From Thunnus maccoyii (lineage: Eukaryota > Chordata > Actinopteri > Scombriformes > Scombridae), in contig NC_056535.1 in the NCBI RefSeq assembly GCF_910596095.1, positions 29,077,505 through 29,141,504 on the forward strand: a stretch of 64,000 nucleotides of DNA. The letters are read 5' to 3'. Below the pieces are notes generated by a model. That model saw only the letters and a program-made list of their open reading frames with translations. It ran no database searches and was not told where the DNA came from. How positions within the stretch are numbered: the stretch's first letter is position 1; each line of letters begins with the position of its first letter. The position numbers and the translations under genes are program-made. This document shows positions 54,101 to 63,302 of this stretch, piece by piece.

Positions 54101-57100
54101 ACTCTTTAGATTTACTGCTGCTTCTGAAACTGTTACCCCAAGTACTACTATCAATTGCACTACTACTCCCACAGCTGCTTTAGTCACTTTTATTAATGTT
54201 ATTTATTCAGTCAGGCTTATCTCCTGCTAACAGAACCTGCTGGAAGTCAAGATGGAGGCAGCTGTAGGTCTTTATGTGTCCAGTAGGAGGTGCTGCTGCT
54301 CCTCCCTCCTCCACTGGAGAACAGCTTCAGGAGAAGTCAGCCTTGATAACACAATTTTACTTTAATACTTCCAAATCTCTAATGCTCTCAGTTTTTCTCT
54401 GTCAGTTTAATTGAGCTGCATTGAGCTACAACCGTAAAGCAAAAGAACAGATAACGAATGAAAAGGAATCAGTAATGTGTGACAGTTGGTGAAATAACTG
54501 TGAATGGGGGTATTTATGAAAGTAATACATAGCTAATAGGACAAGTGTTAAATAATTTGAACTGATATTTCTTATGTAGAAAACTTAGAAATCTCTGCTC
54601 TTCCTGTTTCTCCTCCAGTTGTGTCTGCTCTTCTTCCTCCTCCACACAAATTGAAACCAGTTGCTCCACCTGCAGCGCCACTTGGTGTCCTCTTCTTCCT
54701 ACTCGCCTGCTCTCCCTCTCCTCCTCCTCCTCCGACAAAGACTTCATTATCCAGCTCTCCCAGCGTCTCGGCTCTACCTGGAAGGAGCAGAAGAAGATGG
54801 ATGAGGAGGAGGAAGAGGAGGTGGAGGAGGAGGAAGAGGAAGTGGAGAGAAAAGAGAGGAGGTCTGAATCCAGAGAGGTTCAGTCCCATGTAGAGGGCAC
54901 AGAAGTGGGAAGTCCCAGGTAATTCAACCAGCAATGTTCTCGTCTTGGTTTCAGGGATTTCTAGATGTCCCCCTGGTTTATGGGATTCTTAATGGTTCTC
55001 AGATCCCCAAAAATTCAAATTGGTGTCAGAGATCCCTTAAAACTGAAGTTTCCTTTCATTTCTTGGATTTCCAATGGTTTCTGAGATCCCTGAATGTTCT
55101 TGGATTCCTAGAGGTTTGTGCTGGTTTACTGGATTCCTAAAGGTTTCTGAGATTCCTAGAGGTTTGTGCTGGTTTACTGGATTCCTAAAAGTTTCTGAGA
55201 TTCCCTTAATTTCTTGCTTGCTTGTGGGGTACCCAATCATTTCTAAGATTCCCTAAAATTCACGTTGGTTTCTGGCACTCCAAATGAATTCCAGTGGTTT
55301 CTAGGATCCTCTAAAGGTCCCACTGGTCTTGCCTAGTTTCTATGATTTCCAGACATTCCTCTTGGTTTCTGGGATCTAACTGGTTTCTGCAATCCCTTAA
55401 CAGCTCCTGCTGGGTTCAGGGTTTCCCAATGGGCTCTCCAATCCTCTAAATGTCCCACAGGTTTCTGGGATTCCGAAAAGGTTCTGAGAGCTTAAAATTT
55501 TTACCGGTGTCTGAGATCCCTTAAAAACTGGGTTCTGGGATTTCTGGCAGGTTGGTGAGATCCCTTAAACCTCCTGCTGGTTTTTGTGATTCCCATACTT
55601 CCATGTTTCCACAGTTGTTGCAGCCATGAGAGAAGGACTGTGTAGATGACTGTTTATACTCATTACTCCAGTCCAGGTTCCAGGGACGGCTACTTTGAGA
55701 TGGGTCTGGATGATTCGGTCGAGGAGTCGGTCTGCTCTTCCTCCACGTCACTCGCTGCTCCTCCTCCGGGGCCCAGCGACCAGGGGGAGCTGCGTGAAGA
55801 GGAAGAGGAGGAGGTGCAGGTCCGCAGGGTTCTCTGGTGCTACTGTCTTCAGGTGAAAGAGGAGGTGGAGCAGAAGGAGGCGTGTCTGGTGCTGACGGAC
55901 CGGCTGTTGGGCCTCTTGTACCTATCAGAGGATTTCACATGGACCAATCAGGACGCAGGTAAACACACAATCAGCTTCAGTCAGACTTTGTTTAGATACT
56001 TCTTGTAAACAAATATGGAAGCTGTGGTTGCTGTTCTTGTTAATATAAAGTTTTAGAATAAACACAACTGAAAAAAAACATCGTAATCCAGATATATACA
56101 GTAAAGCCGAAATAATCAATCAGTTAATTGAGTAGTGGATTGTCAGAAAATTAATCGGAAACCATTTAGATCATTTGAGCAATCGTTTAAGTAATTTTTT
56201 CTGTACAAACATTCCTTAGTTTCAGCTTCTTAAATATTAGGATTTGATGCTTTTCTTTGTTTTATATTATTGTAAACTGACCTGTGTTTTAAACCAAATC
56301 ATATTAATTGATCGATTTAATCAGCAGTTTAATTGATAATAAAAACAATTGTTACTTGCAGCCGCAACATGCAGTAAATTAAATGATGTGTGGTAGAACT
56401 GTTGTGCTGTAATGATTCTGGTGAAATATTAACAGCGATCTGTTCTCCTGTTCTCAGACCAGCAGCAGAGTCCGACCACAGAGGAGGTGCTTTCCGGCCT
56501 GCAGGTGAACCTCCTGCTGCCCTACTCCCAGCTCCTGCTCTCCTCTCGAGATGAGCTCCCTGACTCCTGTCTCGCCTTCGGGCTCCGGGACGGTCCGACC
56601 CGCTGGTACATCTTTTCCGAGGCCGAGGAGCTGCGGCAGACCAGGACTGAGCTGACGGCACTGATCCAGGTCAGAGAGAAGCACATGAGCCGTTTTGAAT
56701 CCCTAAACAGCCTCGGATCAGTTTTCTGTCACTGTAGATTTTTTTTTTCAGCATTTATCAACCTAAAGTCTTTCTGTCATTGTGTTCATGCAGGCAGGAG
56801 AGTTTCAGACCGATCCGGAGCCTCTCAACACTCCTCAGCTCCTCCCCCGCTTGCTCCTAAACTCCTGGGAGCTGGAGGAGAGTCAGGCAGCCCGGGGAGG
56901 CTACCCTGCCCACCTCCTCCCCTCTTCCTCCTCCTCCTCCTCCTCCTCCACCTCCTCTGCCTCAGACACCCACTCCCTCCTGTCAGACATCTTACCCAAG
57001 AACGAAGAGCCCACACTCCCTTCTCTCCTCTTCCTCACCCACCGACACCTCTGGGTGCTGAAGATGGACTTCAGAGAGCTGGCAGAAAGAGAGAGGAGCA

Positions 57101-60100
57101 GCACTGACCTTCATCACCCCTCCTCCTCCTCCTCCTCCTCCTCCTCCTCCTCATCCTCATCCTGGTGCAGGCTGGTCCGTGTGCCCCTCGGCTCTGTGGT
57201 GCTTCACCCCAGAGAGAGAGCTCATCATGTTGGGGATAAAACCAGCAACACGTCCTGCCCCGACCCAAAACACCACCACAGGTACAGAGGCTGTGATTGG
57301 TCCAAATCAATGGACTCGATGTATTCGTCCTATTCTGGTGTCACACAAAGATTAATTCCATGTCTTTGAAAACAGACCATTAAAATTAACTCATCTGATG
57401 TTCTCATATGTTGTTCCTATTCTTCAATTTCCTTGCTGTTAAATGTTGTCATATCTGTATTTTAACCACCATGTTGTGCCCAGGAGGAGTCACACTGTGG
57501 AGCTGCTGCTGGGAGGTCAGAGGCTGCTGCTGCTCTTCCCTCTGGCCCGGGACAGAAACTCTTTCCTGGGGGAGCTGAGCCAGCAGAGAGCCTCTCTGGA
57601 GGGGCTGAAGATGGTGGCTCTACCCCGACCCTGCAGACCCTGTCCACATCAGGGACAACACACACAAGGTGAAGAAAAAACTACCTGTTAATACACGCAG
57701 ATCAACAAAGGAATTTTCCTCATGATGGTGTGGTTTTGTTTGAACTCTCCTGGTTTCTTCTCCCAATTTGTTTGACACCTGTTTGTTGATGTGTTGTCAG
57801 GCCGTCACAGATCCAGAGACCAGTGCTGCTGCACCAATACCAAGAAATCACACGGCTCCAGCAGGTAGAATTCTTAAACATTTCTGTTTAGTCCAATATA
57901 GATTACTTTCTCTCCACATTACTGCAGAATTATTCCTCTTGTGTCTGTGCCTGCATTTACAGCTGCCTGATAATATCACAGTTTTACTTTAACACTAGAA
58001 CCGCCACAGGTAATTGTATGTTAGTATGTTTTAATAAAATATTCATGTCCTTCAGTCTTTGACTTTTCCTAAGATACTGTTGTGAAGCACCGCATATTGT
58101 TGGCTCCAGATTAAAAACATGGGTATTTACACCTATAACCTCCACCGGTTAAAATTTACCCGTTTATGAAATGCATTTATTTTTGTGAGGTTCATGTTTT
58201 AAAATTCTATGTTGCTAAGCAACTACTTCAAGTCATAATTAAATTATAACGAGAGCAGAGGAGAATGACCTGCAAAAAAAAAACCTTCACCAAACGCCTG
58301 AAGAGCAGGAAAGCTGAAAGTGTGTTTGAGGGACACGTTTAATCACGTGTTCAAATGAAGACGGTCGGGCTACTCACAAACGTTCATTTTGTATAAAACT
58401 TATTTTCAGTTGATTGATTATTCATTTACTTTGCCAGTTGCCTTGTTCTGTTTTGATGAATATATAAGCCTATTTATGTTACGATATAAATTTTAAAAAA
58501 GCTTTAACCTCAAGTTTCTTGTTGATGTTCTCTTATTCAAACACTGTTGAAATGCCTACATTATAATTGTTTTTAAACACTTGAAATAAAAATAGCTGTA
58601 TTGGTCAGACTCTAATGATCACTAGTATCAAATTTCATAAAATTGCATAAAAAGAAGTTATTTTTTAGAATTTATTTATTTATTTTTGTAGTCCAAACTG
58701 TCAGTGAAGTCATCACACTGCTGCCTGGTGTTTTATCACTTCATTTATTATTCCAGCCAGGAGTTACACCTTTGTTTCCATTAAATATTGAATTGTGGAA
58801 CTGTATTATTCATCAACACCACACTTAAAATAAAAATGAAGTAATTATAGTAGCTGGATCACTGTGACTGATTTAAATTGTTTCCTTGATTGAACAACCT
58901 GACAATCAGCATAGTGATGAAAGAGACACGGCTTTCACTCAAGGCTAAATAGATTCTGTAGACACATTTACATTCAACACATACAGATGATCCTTAGAGG
59001 AGTCTGACGGGTCCAAATTATCTTTAGTCTAATCAGGTCTGTGTCAATATGTAAGTATGTCTTATACTCAAGTGGACATAAGTGTGACCAGCCCTGATCA
59101 GGTGATGCATCGTCATTGTCACCGGAGAAAAACTTGTTTTTTGATTCAGACAAAGAGAGAGAGAATTGTGAAGTGCAGGAAAAATTACATGTGCAGCTGC
59201 TTGTTGATAGGTGGAGCGTCGTGCCGCTTTTAGTCTCTCTGTGTGGGTCTGTTCCAGTCTACCACATTTTAGATCAGACCTGTGAAGACCTCTGTGCAGG
59301 ACTACTAAAAATATACATCACATCAACCCCCTGGACTCATCAGCTGATCTGATTTTCACAAACTCAACTGATTACACTTCACTACACATCACATGTGCCA
59401 CTGTCCTGTTTTCCAGCATCAACTTTCCAGAAAAGCAGCAGTTTTATTACATTTGCTCCCTGAAGAAACGGTGTATCGTCTTCTTCCACAGCAGCGATCA
59501 TGAGAGATGACTTATTAACTTATTACTCATATCTTTATATTTTCCTCACTTCTCCTCTCTCCTCCCTCCTCTTCCTCAGCTGGGACTCCTCCTGTCTCCA
59601 GGTAGAGGAGAACCAGCCTTCCCCCCATCTCACCCCGGGTCTCTCCCCAGGATTGAAGCTCCTGGCTGGGCTCGGAGGACAACAGCTGCTGCCTTACTTC
59701 CACAGATATATAGCACTGGTATGAGACACACACACACACACACACATTTCTGTTTTAGCCCCAAATCAACTTACTGACAACTGTTTCCTGAAATAAATGA
59801 TAGCTGTTTAAGGTTTTAATTTTTTTTTTAAACCCTGCCTGTAAGCCGAGCCCAGGGCACAGACAGCATGTAGAGTTTAGAGTCAGGCTCAAACTAGAAA
59901 CAGATAGAAGAATGTTAAATTGCTCTCCTCCCTTGGTTTCTATAGAGAAAAATTGTCACTTCTCTGATTATTTTTGACCCGTGATGACGCCCAGTTGGTT
60001 CATTTACTGTCCCAGCTTTAAGATTGTTCTCCCACAGCATCAATCGTCTTTTTTTTTTTTTTTCTAATTCCAACTTCATATCTAGTTTTCTTTTTTACTT

Positions 60101-63100
60101 TTATGTGCCCCTGACATCAGTCTGAGGCGGAGGAGGTGAGACAGGTCTTGTGGCTGTCTGTGGTTCTCTACAAGTCTCCAGAGACTGAGCTCACCTGCTA
60201 TCTGCTGCTCTCCACTGATACGATCTACTTCCTGTTGGAAGACGCCGCCTCCACACTTGGTCATCACTCAGGTAGGATGAACTGACACGATTGGTTCAGT
60301 CAGAAATTTGAATCTCATAATTTAATAGGAGTCACTGCTACTTTACTGCCACTGCTACAATTTTATAAAAAAATTAAAAAGTTTCACTACAATTTTGAGG
60401 CACTTATTTCAGAGGAAATATTATATTTTTAACTTCACTACATTTATCTAATGCTTGGAGAAATAAACAGTACTTATAATGCACTGCTACTGCTACTCCT
60501 TTCTTTCCTGCTACTACGACTACTTGTAACTGCTCCTGCTACTTTTACCACTAATCCATTTTATTTTTACTTCTACTGCTAATAGCCGTGTACAACTACT
60601 ATCATAGCTGCTCATGAAACAACAACTCCTAATTCTTTTGCCAGTACTGTTTCTTAGTTTCTAAGTTTAGTCAACTTTACATTTTTATGCCTCCATGCTG
60701 GCGACCGCTGTGGCTTTCTGTTTTTGGGTTGCATGTCCGTCCCATTCTTATGAACTCGATATCTCAGGAATGCCTTCGGAGAATTTTCTTCAAATTTCGG
60801 CACAAACGTCCACTTGGACTCAAGGATGAACTGATTTAGATTTTGGTGACCTCACAAAACATGTTTTTGGCCATAACTCAAGAATTCACACGCTAATCAT
60901 TACAAAGTTTCACACGAATGTCTAATAGGATAAAACAATGAAGTGATAACATTTTATATCCAAAAGGTCAAAGGTCAACTTCTCTACAAAAACAGTTTTC
61001 TGGCCGTTATTCAACACTGTAACTCAGGAACAGAAGGGGAGATTGTGACCATATTTCACATTTGCTCAGATACTGAATTGGTGACACTAATCTCAGGTCT
61101 CCACCTTGAAAGTGTGGTGATTGTTTTATTAAATTCCTTCAAAGTCACTACAAAAAATTGTATGTATTGAAGAACAGCAGAGGTTTATTTTTATTTATCA
61201 GTCATCCCACAGTTTGTTTTCTGATGTGCAGTGAACATTACGGCCTCAGAGTGGCATTAAGTCCCTCTGTAGACTTTCAGTTTTGTTAAATCTTTTCTCT
61301 CTTTGTATATCTCTTCATCTCTCTGTCAGTGTTGGATATAACGGACTCTGGAGATCCAGACGTCTGTCTGTGCTGCTGTCTGTCCATCAGACTCTCTGAG
61401 CTGCTGTCTGTCAACGTGGGACTGTTCGACCAGTACTTCAGAGTCGTAGGTCAGTGAATGTAGACACATCCGGTGTCTGTAGAGGTCATGCATATTTAAA
61501 TACTGAGCTTAATGCTAATATTCTGTGTTGCTAATATTCATTCTCTCTGTATCTGCAGGTCGTTCGGCCGATCACATCGTCTGCTGTCTCAGCAGGGACA
61601 GTTACGGGACGGGCGTCTTCCTGCAGGAGCTGATGTCAGCTCTCAGTCTGCAGCAGCAGCTTCCTCCTCCAGAGCCATCAGATCAGGACTTCTACTCCCA
61701 GTTCACCAACACAAACACAGGTAACCATGTTGGGATACTGTCCCTCAGAGGAAATTTAATATCAAATACTACTTTAATAATCTGATTGGCCATCGATCAT
61801 CCATACGATGCTCTTCCCGCTACACTCGAAGCTAACTCATCGTCCTCGGCGGCTCACAGAGTTGAGCTGATGATGATGACAGATGTGACTTTGTCTCCCC
61901 CTGCAGGTAAGATGCAGAACTATGAGCTGGTCCACAGCAGCAGGGTGAAGTTTATTTATCCCAGTGAGGAGGAGATGGGAGACCTGACCTTCATCGTGGC
62001 AGAGAGGAAGACTCCGGCCAGTGCAGCGTCTTCATCCTCACGCTCCTTCAACGTCCTGCTGTACCTGCTGGTCTTCCAGGTTTGAATACTTCTTTTTGTA
62101 ATTTGTGATTTTAGGAGGAGTTAATATGCTGGAACTGTTTGAACAAGAGTGTATCCGTCCCTCCAGCGTTTCTGTTCAGCGTCTCCGGCTGTAGTGTGAA
62201 TTGCCTGAAACAGTCGGTAAGCACAGGTTTTGGTTTTGATCTCTGTATAGACACGATGGTATCAAACCTGGCAACTTGACTGAGACAGCAAGACTTCAGG
62301 AAGCTTCACATGTTCACTGCACCCAACTGTTGTTCATCAACAAATAATTCTAGCACATAACTCCCCTTGAAACCACGATCTGTAGTTTTTACATTCCTGT
62401 TTGTGTACAGATTAAATAAACATGATACAGTGTTAATAAGTGAGCGTTAAAGATGTGTATTTTTTTACTTTGCACAGTGCATATAAGCATATGTTTCAAA
62501 ATGTCTAACTATCAGCCATTCTCAGTGATTTTATATTGTATTAAATGACTACTTGGATGTAAACAGAGAATCATGTGACTGTACAGTTCCCCTCAGCTCT
62601 GTGGAGCATTTCAGCATCTTTCAGTGCATTGTTTGGGTTTTCCATCTTACAACTTTACTGTTTTGGTTCACTTGCACTGCTCTCATTTTTTGCCACAGCA
62701 TGCAGCTGTTTTCAGGGGAAAAACCTCAGATAAACCCACCATACGTTACTTGCTCAGCACCAAACGGTAGACAGAAAAAGTTAGAGACTGGCAGGTGAAG
62801 AAAGTGGAACAGCTAAAGAGCCAGCTCTTTTGTGATGTGTGAGATGTGACAATAAGCGACTGTTTGCAACAAGTTTGCCATATCAGTGTAAAAGGTGTCA
62901 GTAATATGTTAGTGTTATGGTCGCGGCTTGTTTCCTCTGCCCACAAGTGTCCAAAAATGATTTCAGGCTTAAAAATCCTGTAATTGACTTAGTATGTAAT
63001 GATGATTTCTTAGCTGGTTTTGCATTGCTGTTTTTCCAGAATTTGAATTTGTTATTTTAAACTCATAAAATAATTATTATACTTTTTTACTTGCCTTTCG

Positions 63101-63302
63101 TTCCTCTCCTACAGGTTCAGATCCCCAGCACTCTGTCCAGCCAAGGCTCCACCCTCTCAGGCTCCTCCTCCTTTACTGGCCCCGCCCCCTCACCTGTACT
63201 CCAGCCCAGGACTCTGATCCTGACTAGCACAGATGTGTTCCTATTGGACGAGGACTACGTTAACTATCCGCTGCCGGACTTTGCCAAAGAACCTCCCTCC
63301 AG
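39902..63302 (+). CDS. nisch: Nischarin (IRAS), PX and leucine-rich-repeat scaffold; 3' end beyond window
   Basis: Twenty-seven coding exons join in consistent phase: 39902-39982, 41489-41572, 42603-42785, 44850-44898, 45573-45736, 45830-45925, 46455-46550, 46645-46797, 47410-47478, 47810-47995, 48458-48586, 48813-48926, 50309-50501, 52415-52533, 53167-53255, 54619-54918, 55672-55958, 56458-56669, 56794-57281, 57484-57668, 57801-57864, 59580-59718, 60121-60271, 61330-61449, 61559-61720, 61907-62079 and 63115-63302. This gives 1,424 codons; human nischarin is about 1,504 aa and continues for roughly 100 more after the [10 protein letters not shown] motif seen here, so the terminal exon(s) lie outside. 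Nischarin binds PI3P on endosomes through its PX domain, binds integrin alpha-5, Rac1, PAK1, LIMK and LKB1, and restrains migration; it is also the proposed imidazoline I1 receptor (family knowledge). Exons 1-12 and 22-27 resemble the mammalian protein closely; exons 13-21 are divergent and low-complexity. The intron-exon structure appears intact. Confidence 0.96.
40460..40606 (+). mobile_element. Possible retroelement 3' tail
   Basis: ACTATGGACCCCCAATGAACT, then AATAAAGCCTG, then a short (AATTG)n tail (GAATTGAATTGAATT) looks like the 3' end of a retrotransposed sequence. No coding remnant is visible upstream. It lies in nisch intron 1. Confidence 0.4.
40930..41210. mobile_element. Short non-coding DNA element (ACTAACGATTATT...TTGCAGCTCTA)
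   Basis: Begins AGGGCTTCAACTAACGATTA and ends TAATTGTTGCAGCTCTA, which are imperfect inverted repeats. Relatives in this window lie near 3300-3432, 42288-42530, 50690-50910 and 56105-56370. It lies in nisch intron 1. Confidence 0.7.
42288..42530. mobile_element. Second copy of the GCTGCAACTAATGATTATT element
   Basis: Starts AGGGCTGCAACTAATGATTA and continues with TCCATTATGTTTTG, CCAGAGCCCAAAGTGA and ACAACCCAAAGAAAAC-like text, with a degraded right end (GAGAAGCTACAACCAAAG). Located about 75 bp before nisch exon 3. Confidence 0.65.
42936..43345 (-). pseudogene. Tc1-like transposase C-terminal relic
   Basis: On the minus strand, two frames carry the end of a Tc1/mariner-type transposase: [23 protein letters not shown] (catalytic-domain part after the second Asp) in one frame and [19 protein letters not shown] in another, so at least one frameshift and internal deletion separate them. 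The outer end shows the terminal sequence TACACTAAATGGCCAAAAGTA. The element is 5'-truncated and inactive, inserted in nisch intron 3 opposite to the gene. Confidence 0.85.
43430..43968 (+). pseudogene. Unassigned coiled-coil ORF, probable LINE ORF1 fragment
   Basis: The open frame ends at a TAG at 43966-43968. From about 43662 the codons are GC-rich and amphipathic: a Cys-Val-Gly-Cys pair, then a heptad-like helix ([20 protein letters not shown]), then a Ser/Ala/Pro tail. It starts right after the Tc1 relic and is out of character with the AT-rich intron. No splice signals would put it in nischarin. The architecture suits ORF1 of a fish non-LTR retrotransposon, but I could not identify the family; a host retrocopy is possible. 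Confidence 0.45.
44030..44100 (+). mobile_element. Foldback MITE, short arm fragment (copy D)
   Basis: AGAGATCTTTTAATGGCCAGTA and GAATGATTACACCAAAC correspond to the right arm of the foldback MITEs at 5450-5965 and 27060-27645. Only about 70 bp is recognisable. Confidence 0.5.
46645..48586 (+). CDS. nisch: nisch exons 8-11: leucine-rich repeats
   Basis: Residues about 252-430 hold five or six SDS22-like LRRs: [77 protein letters not shown] and [12 protein letters not shown]. They are followed by the LRR-cap-like sequence [17 protein letters not shown]. The spacing and order are those of nischarin. Exons 6-12 all end in phase 0, so in-frame exon skipping is structurally possible here. Confidence 0.93.
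48079..48139. repeat. (AT)n microsatellite in nisch intron 10
   Basis: About 30 TA units, followed at 48319-48337 by a T-run of 19, both between exons 10 and 11. Confidence 0.95.
50309..55958 (+). CDS. nisch: nisch exons 13-17: Ser/Pro-rich and acidic linker
   Basis: Residues about 469-797. Exon 13 is a Ser/Pro/Ala block with a run of 13 Ser coded by a TCC/TCT tract. Exon 15 (89 bp) has a Thr run from an ACT tract; it is needed to keep phase between exons 14 (ends phase 0) and 16. Exon 16 has the recognisable [16 protein letters not shown] helix and a long Glu run. Exon 17 carries SRDGYFEMG and [10 protein letters not shown], both with mammalian counterparts. In mammals this region includes the integrin alpha-5-binding segment and the acidic stretch. 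Exons 14 and 15 are the least certain. Confidence 0.8.
50690..50910. mobile_element. Dispersed ATTA-rich MITE copy in nisch intron 13
   Basis: Contains TCCAAAACCCCAAACC, GAGAAAAGGGCAAATTCTCAC and the end TTGACTAATCACTTCAGCTCTA, related to the elements near 40930 and 42288. Confidence 0.6.
51093..51138. repeat. Perfect tandem duplication of 23 bp
   Basis: ATAATTATCCCTCTCACATC plus AAG occurs twice in direct succession: a recent slippage or replication duplication in nisch intron 13. Confidence 0.85.
51340..51500 (+). repeat. Dispersed TAGCCTAGCTTAGC repeat, copy 2
   Basis: GTTTAGCCTAGCTTAGCACA, AGACTGGAAGCAGGAGGAAA and CTGCTAGCCTAGCTCC parallel the copy at 23240-23470. Located in nisch intron 13. 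Confidence 0.7.
52915..53040. repeat. Dispersed repeat fragment in nisch intron 14
   Basis: CCACTTTGGTGTAGACTAAAA, ATCATGAAATTTGGTACAGA and AGGATGAATTGTAA are typical of a widespread fish repeat whose other part is seen at 37369-37695. Confidence 0.5.
53820..53990 (+). mobile_element. tRNA-derived SINE in nisch intron 15
   Basis: The head has a tRNA-like region with B-box GTTCGATTCCAGC. The body reads CTTTGTTGCATGTCATAGCC, TTTCCTGTCTGTCTCTATACT; the tail is AGGCAAAAAATTCAAAAAAA. This is the most complete of four SINE copies in the window (see 7954, 29670 and 30795). Confidence 0.8.
54940..55610. repeat. Degenerate minisatellite in nisch intron 16
   Basis: About 670 bp built of units like GGTTTCTGAGATTCCTAGAG and GGTTTACTGGATTCCTAAA, roughly 20-25 bp each. 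At 55104-55200 a higher-order unit of about 49 bp is repeated almost exactly twice. It fills almost all of the intron between exons 16 and 17; frames through it are artefacts. Confidence 0.85.
56105..56370. mobile_element. Dispersed ATTA-rich MITE copy in nisch intron 17
   Basis: CCGAAATAATCAATCAGTTAA at the left and TTAATTGATAATAAAAACAAT with TGCAGCC at the right are imperfect inverted ends related to the 40930-41210 element. Confidence 0.55.
56458..57864 (+). CDS. nisch: nisch exons 18-21: divergent serine-rich middle region
   Basis: Residues about 798-1113. Exon 18 includes [26 protein letters not shown], parallel to the mammalian PH-like segment. Exon 19 (488 bp) has two Ser runs of about 9 and 14 residues from TCC tracts (56926-56950, 57119-57160), flanking [19 protein letters not shown], then [12 protein letters not shown]. 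Exon 20 has [21 protein letters not shown]. Exon 21 is 64 bp with a Cys-Cys-Cys motif and is weakly supported apart from phase. A Cys-containing stretch found in mammals between the exon 18 and exon 19 motifs seems to be missing. Confidence 0.8.
57865..59579. other. nisch intron 21, nothing recognised
   Basis: About 1.7 kb of AT-rich intron. The frames at 58643-58828 and 59116-59352 lack splice-compatible conserved sequence. No clear transposon. Confidence 0.5.
59580..63302 (+). CDS. nisch: nisch exons 22-27: conserved C-terminal region
   Basis: Residues about 1114-1424. Motifs paralleling mammalian nischarin include [93 protein letters not shown] and [21 protein letters not shown]. Exon 27 ends in phase 2 with donor AG|GTGAGT. 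The expected next exon is not found between 63303 and 64000, so the gene runs off the window. Confidence 0.93.
60685..61145. repeat. Dispersed repeat (ATATCCAAAAGGTCAAAGGT type)
   Basis: GATATCTCAGGAATGCCTTC, CCATAACTCAAGAATTCACA, TCTAATAGGATAAAACAATGA, ATATCCAAAAGGTCAAAGGT and AACTCAGGAACAGAAGGGGA are consecutive blocks that I recognise from a common fish repeat. Non-coding, in nisch intron 23. Confidence 0.6.
62080..63114. other. nisch intron 26, nothing recognised
   Basis: About 1 kb of intron without a recognised element or exon. Confidence 0.5.

Noticed and set aside
56825..57310. Arg-rich minus-strand ORFs opposite nisch exon 19
   Set aside because: Antisense reading of TCC tracts; the plus frame carries the nischarin motifs and splice phases.
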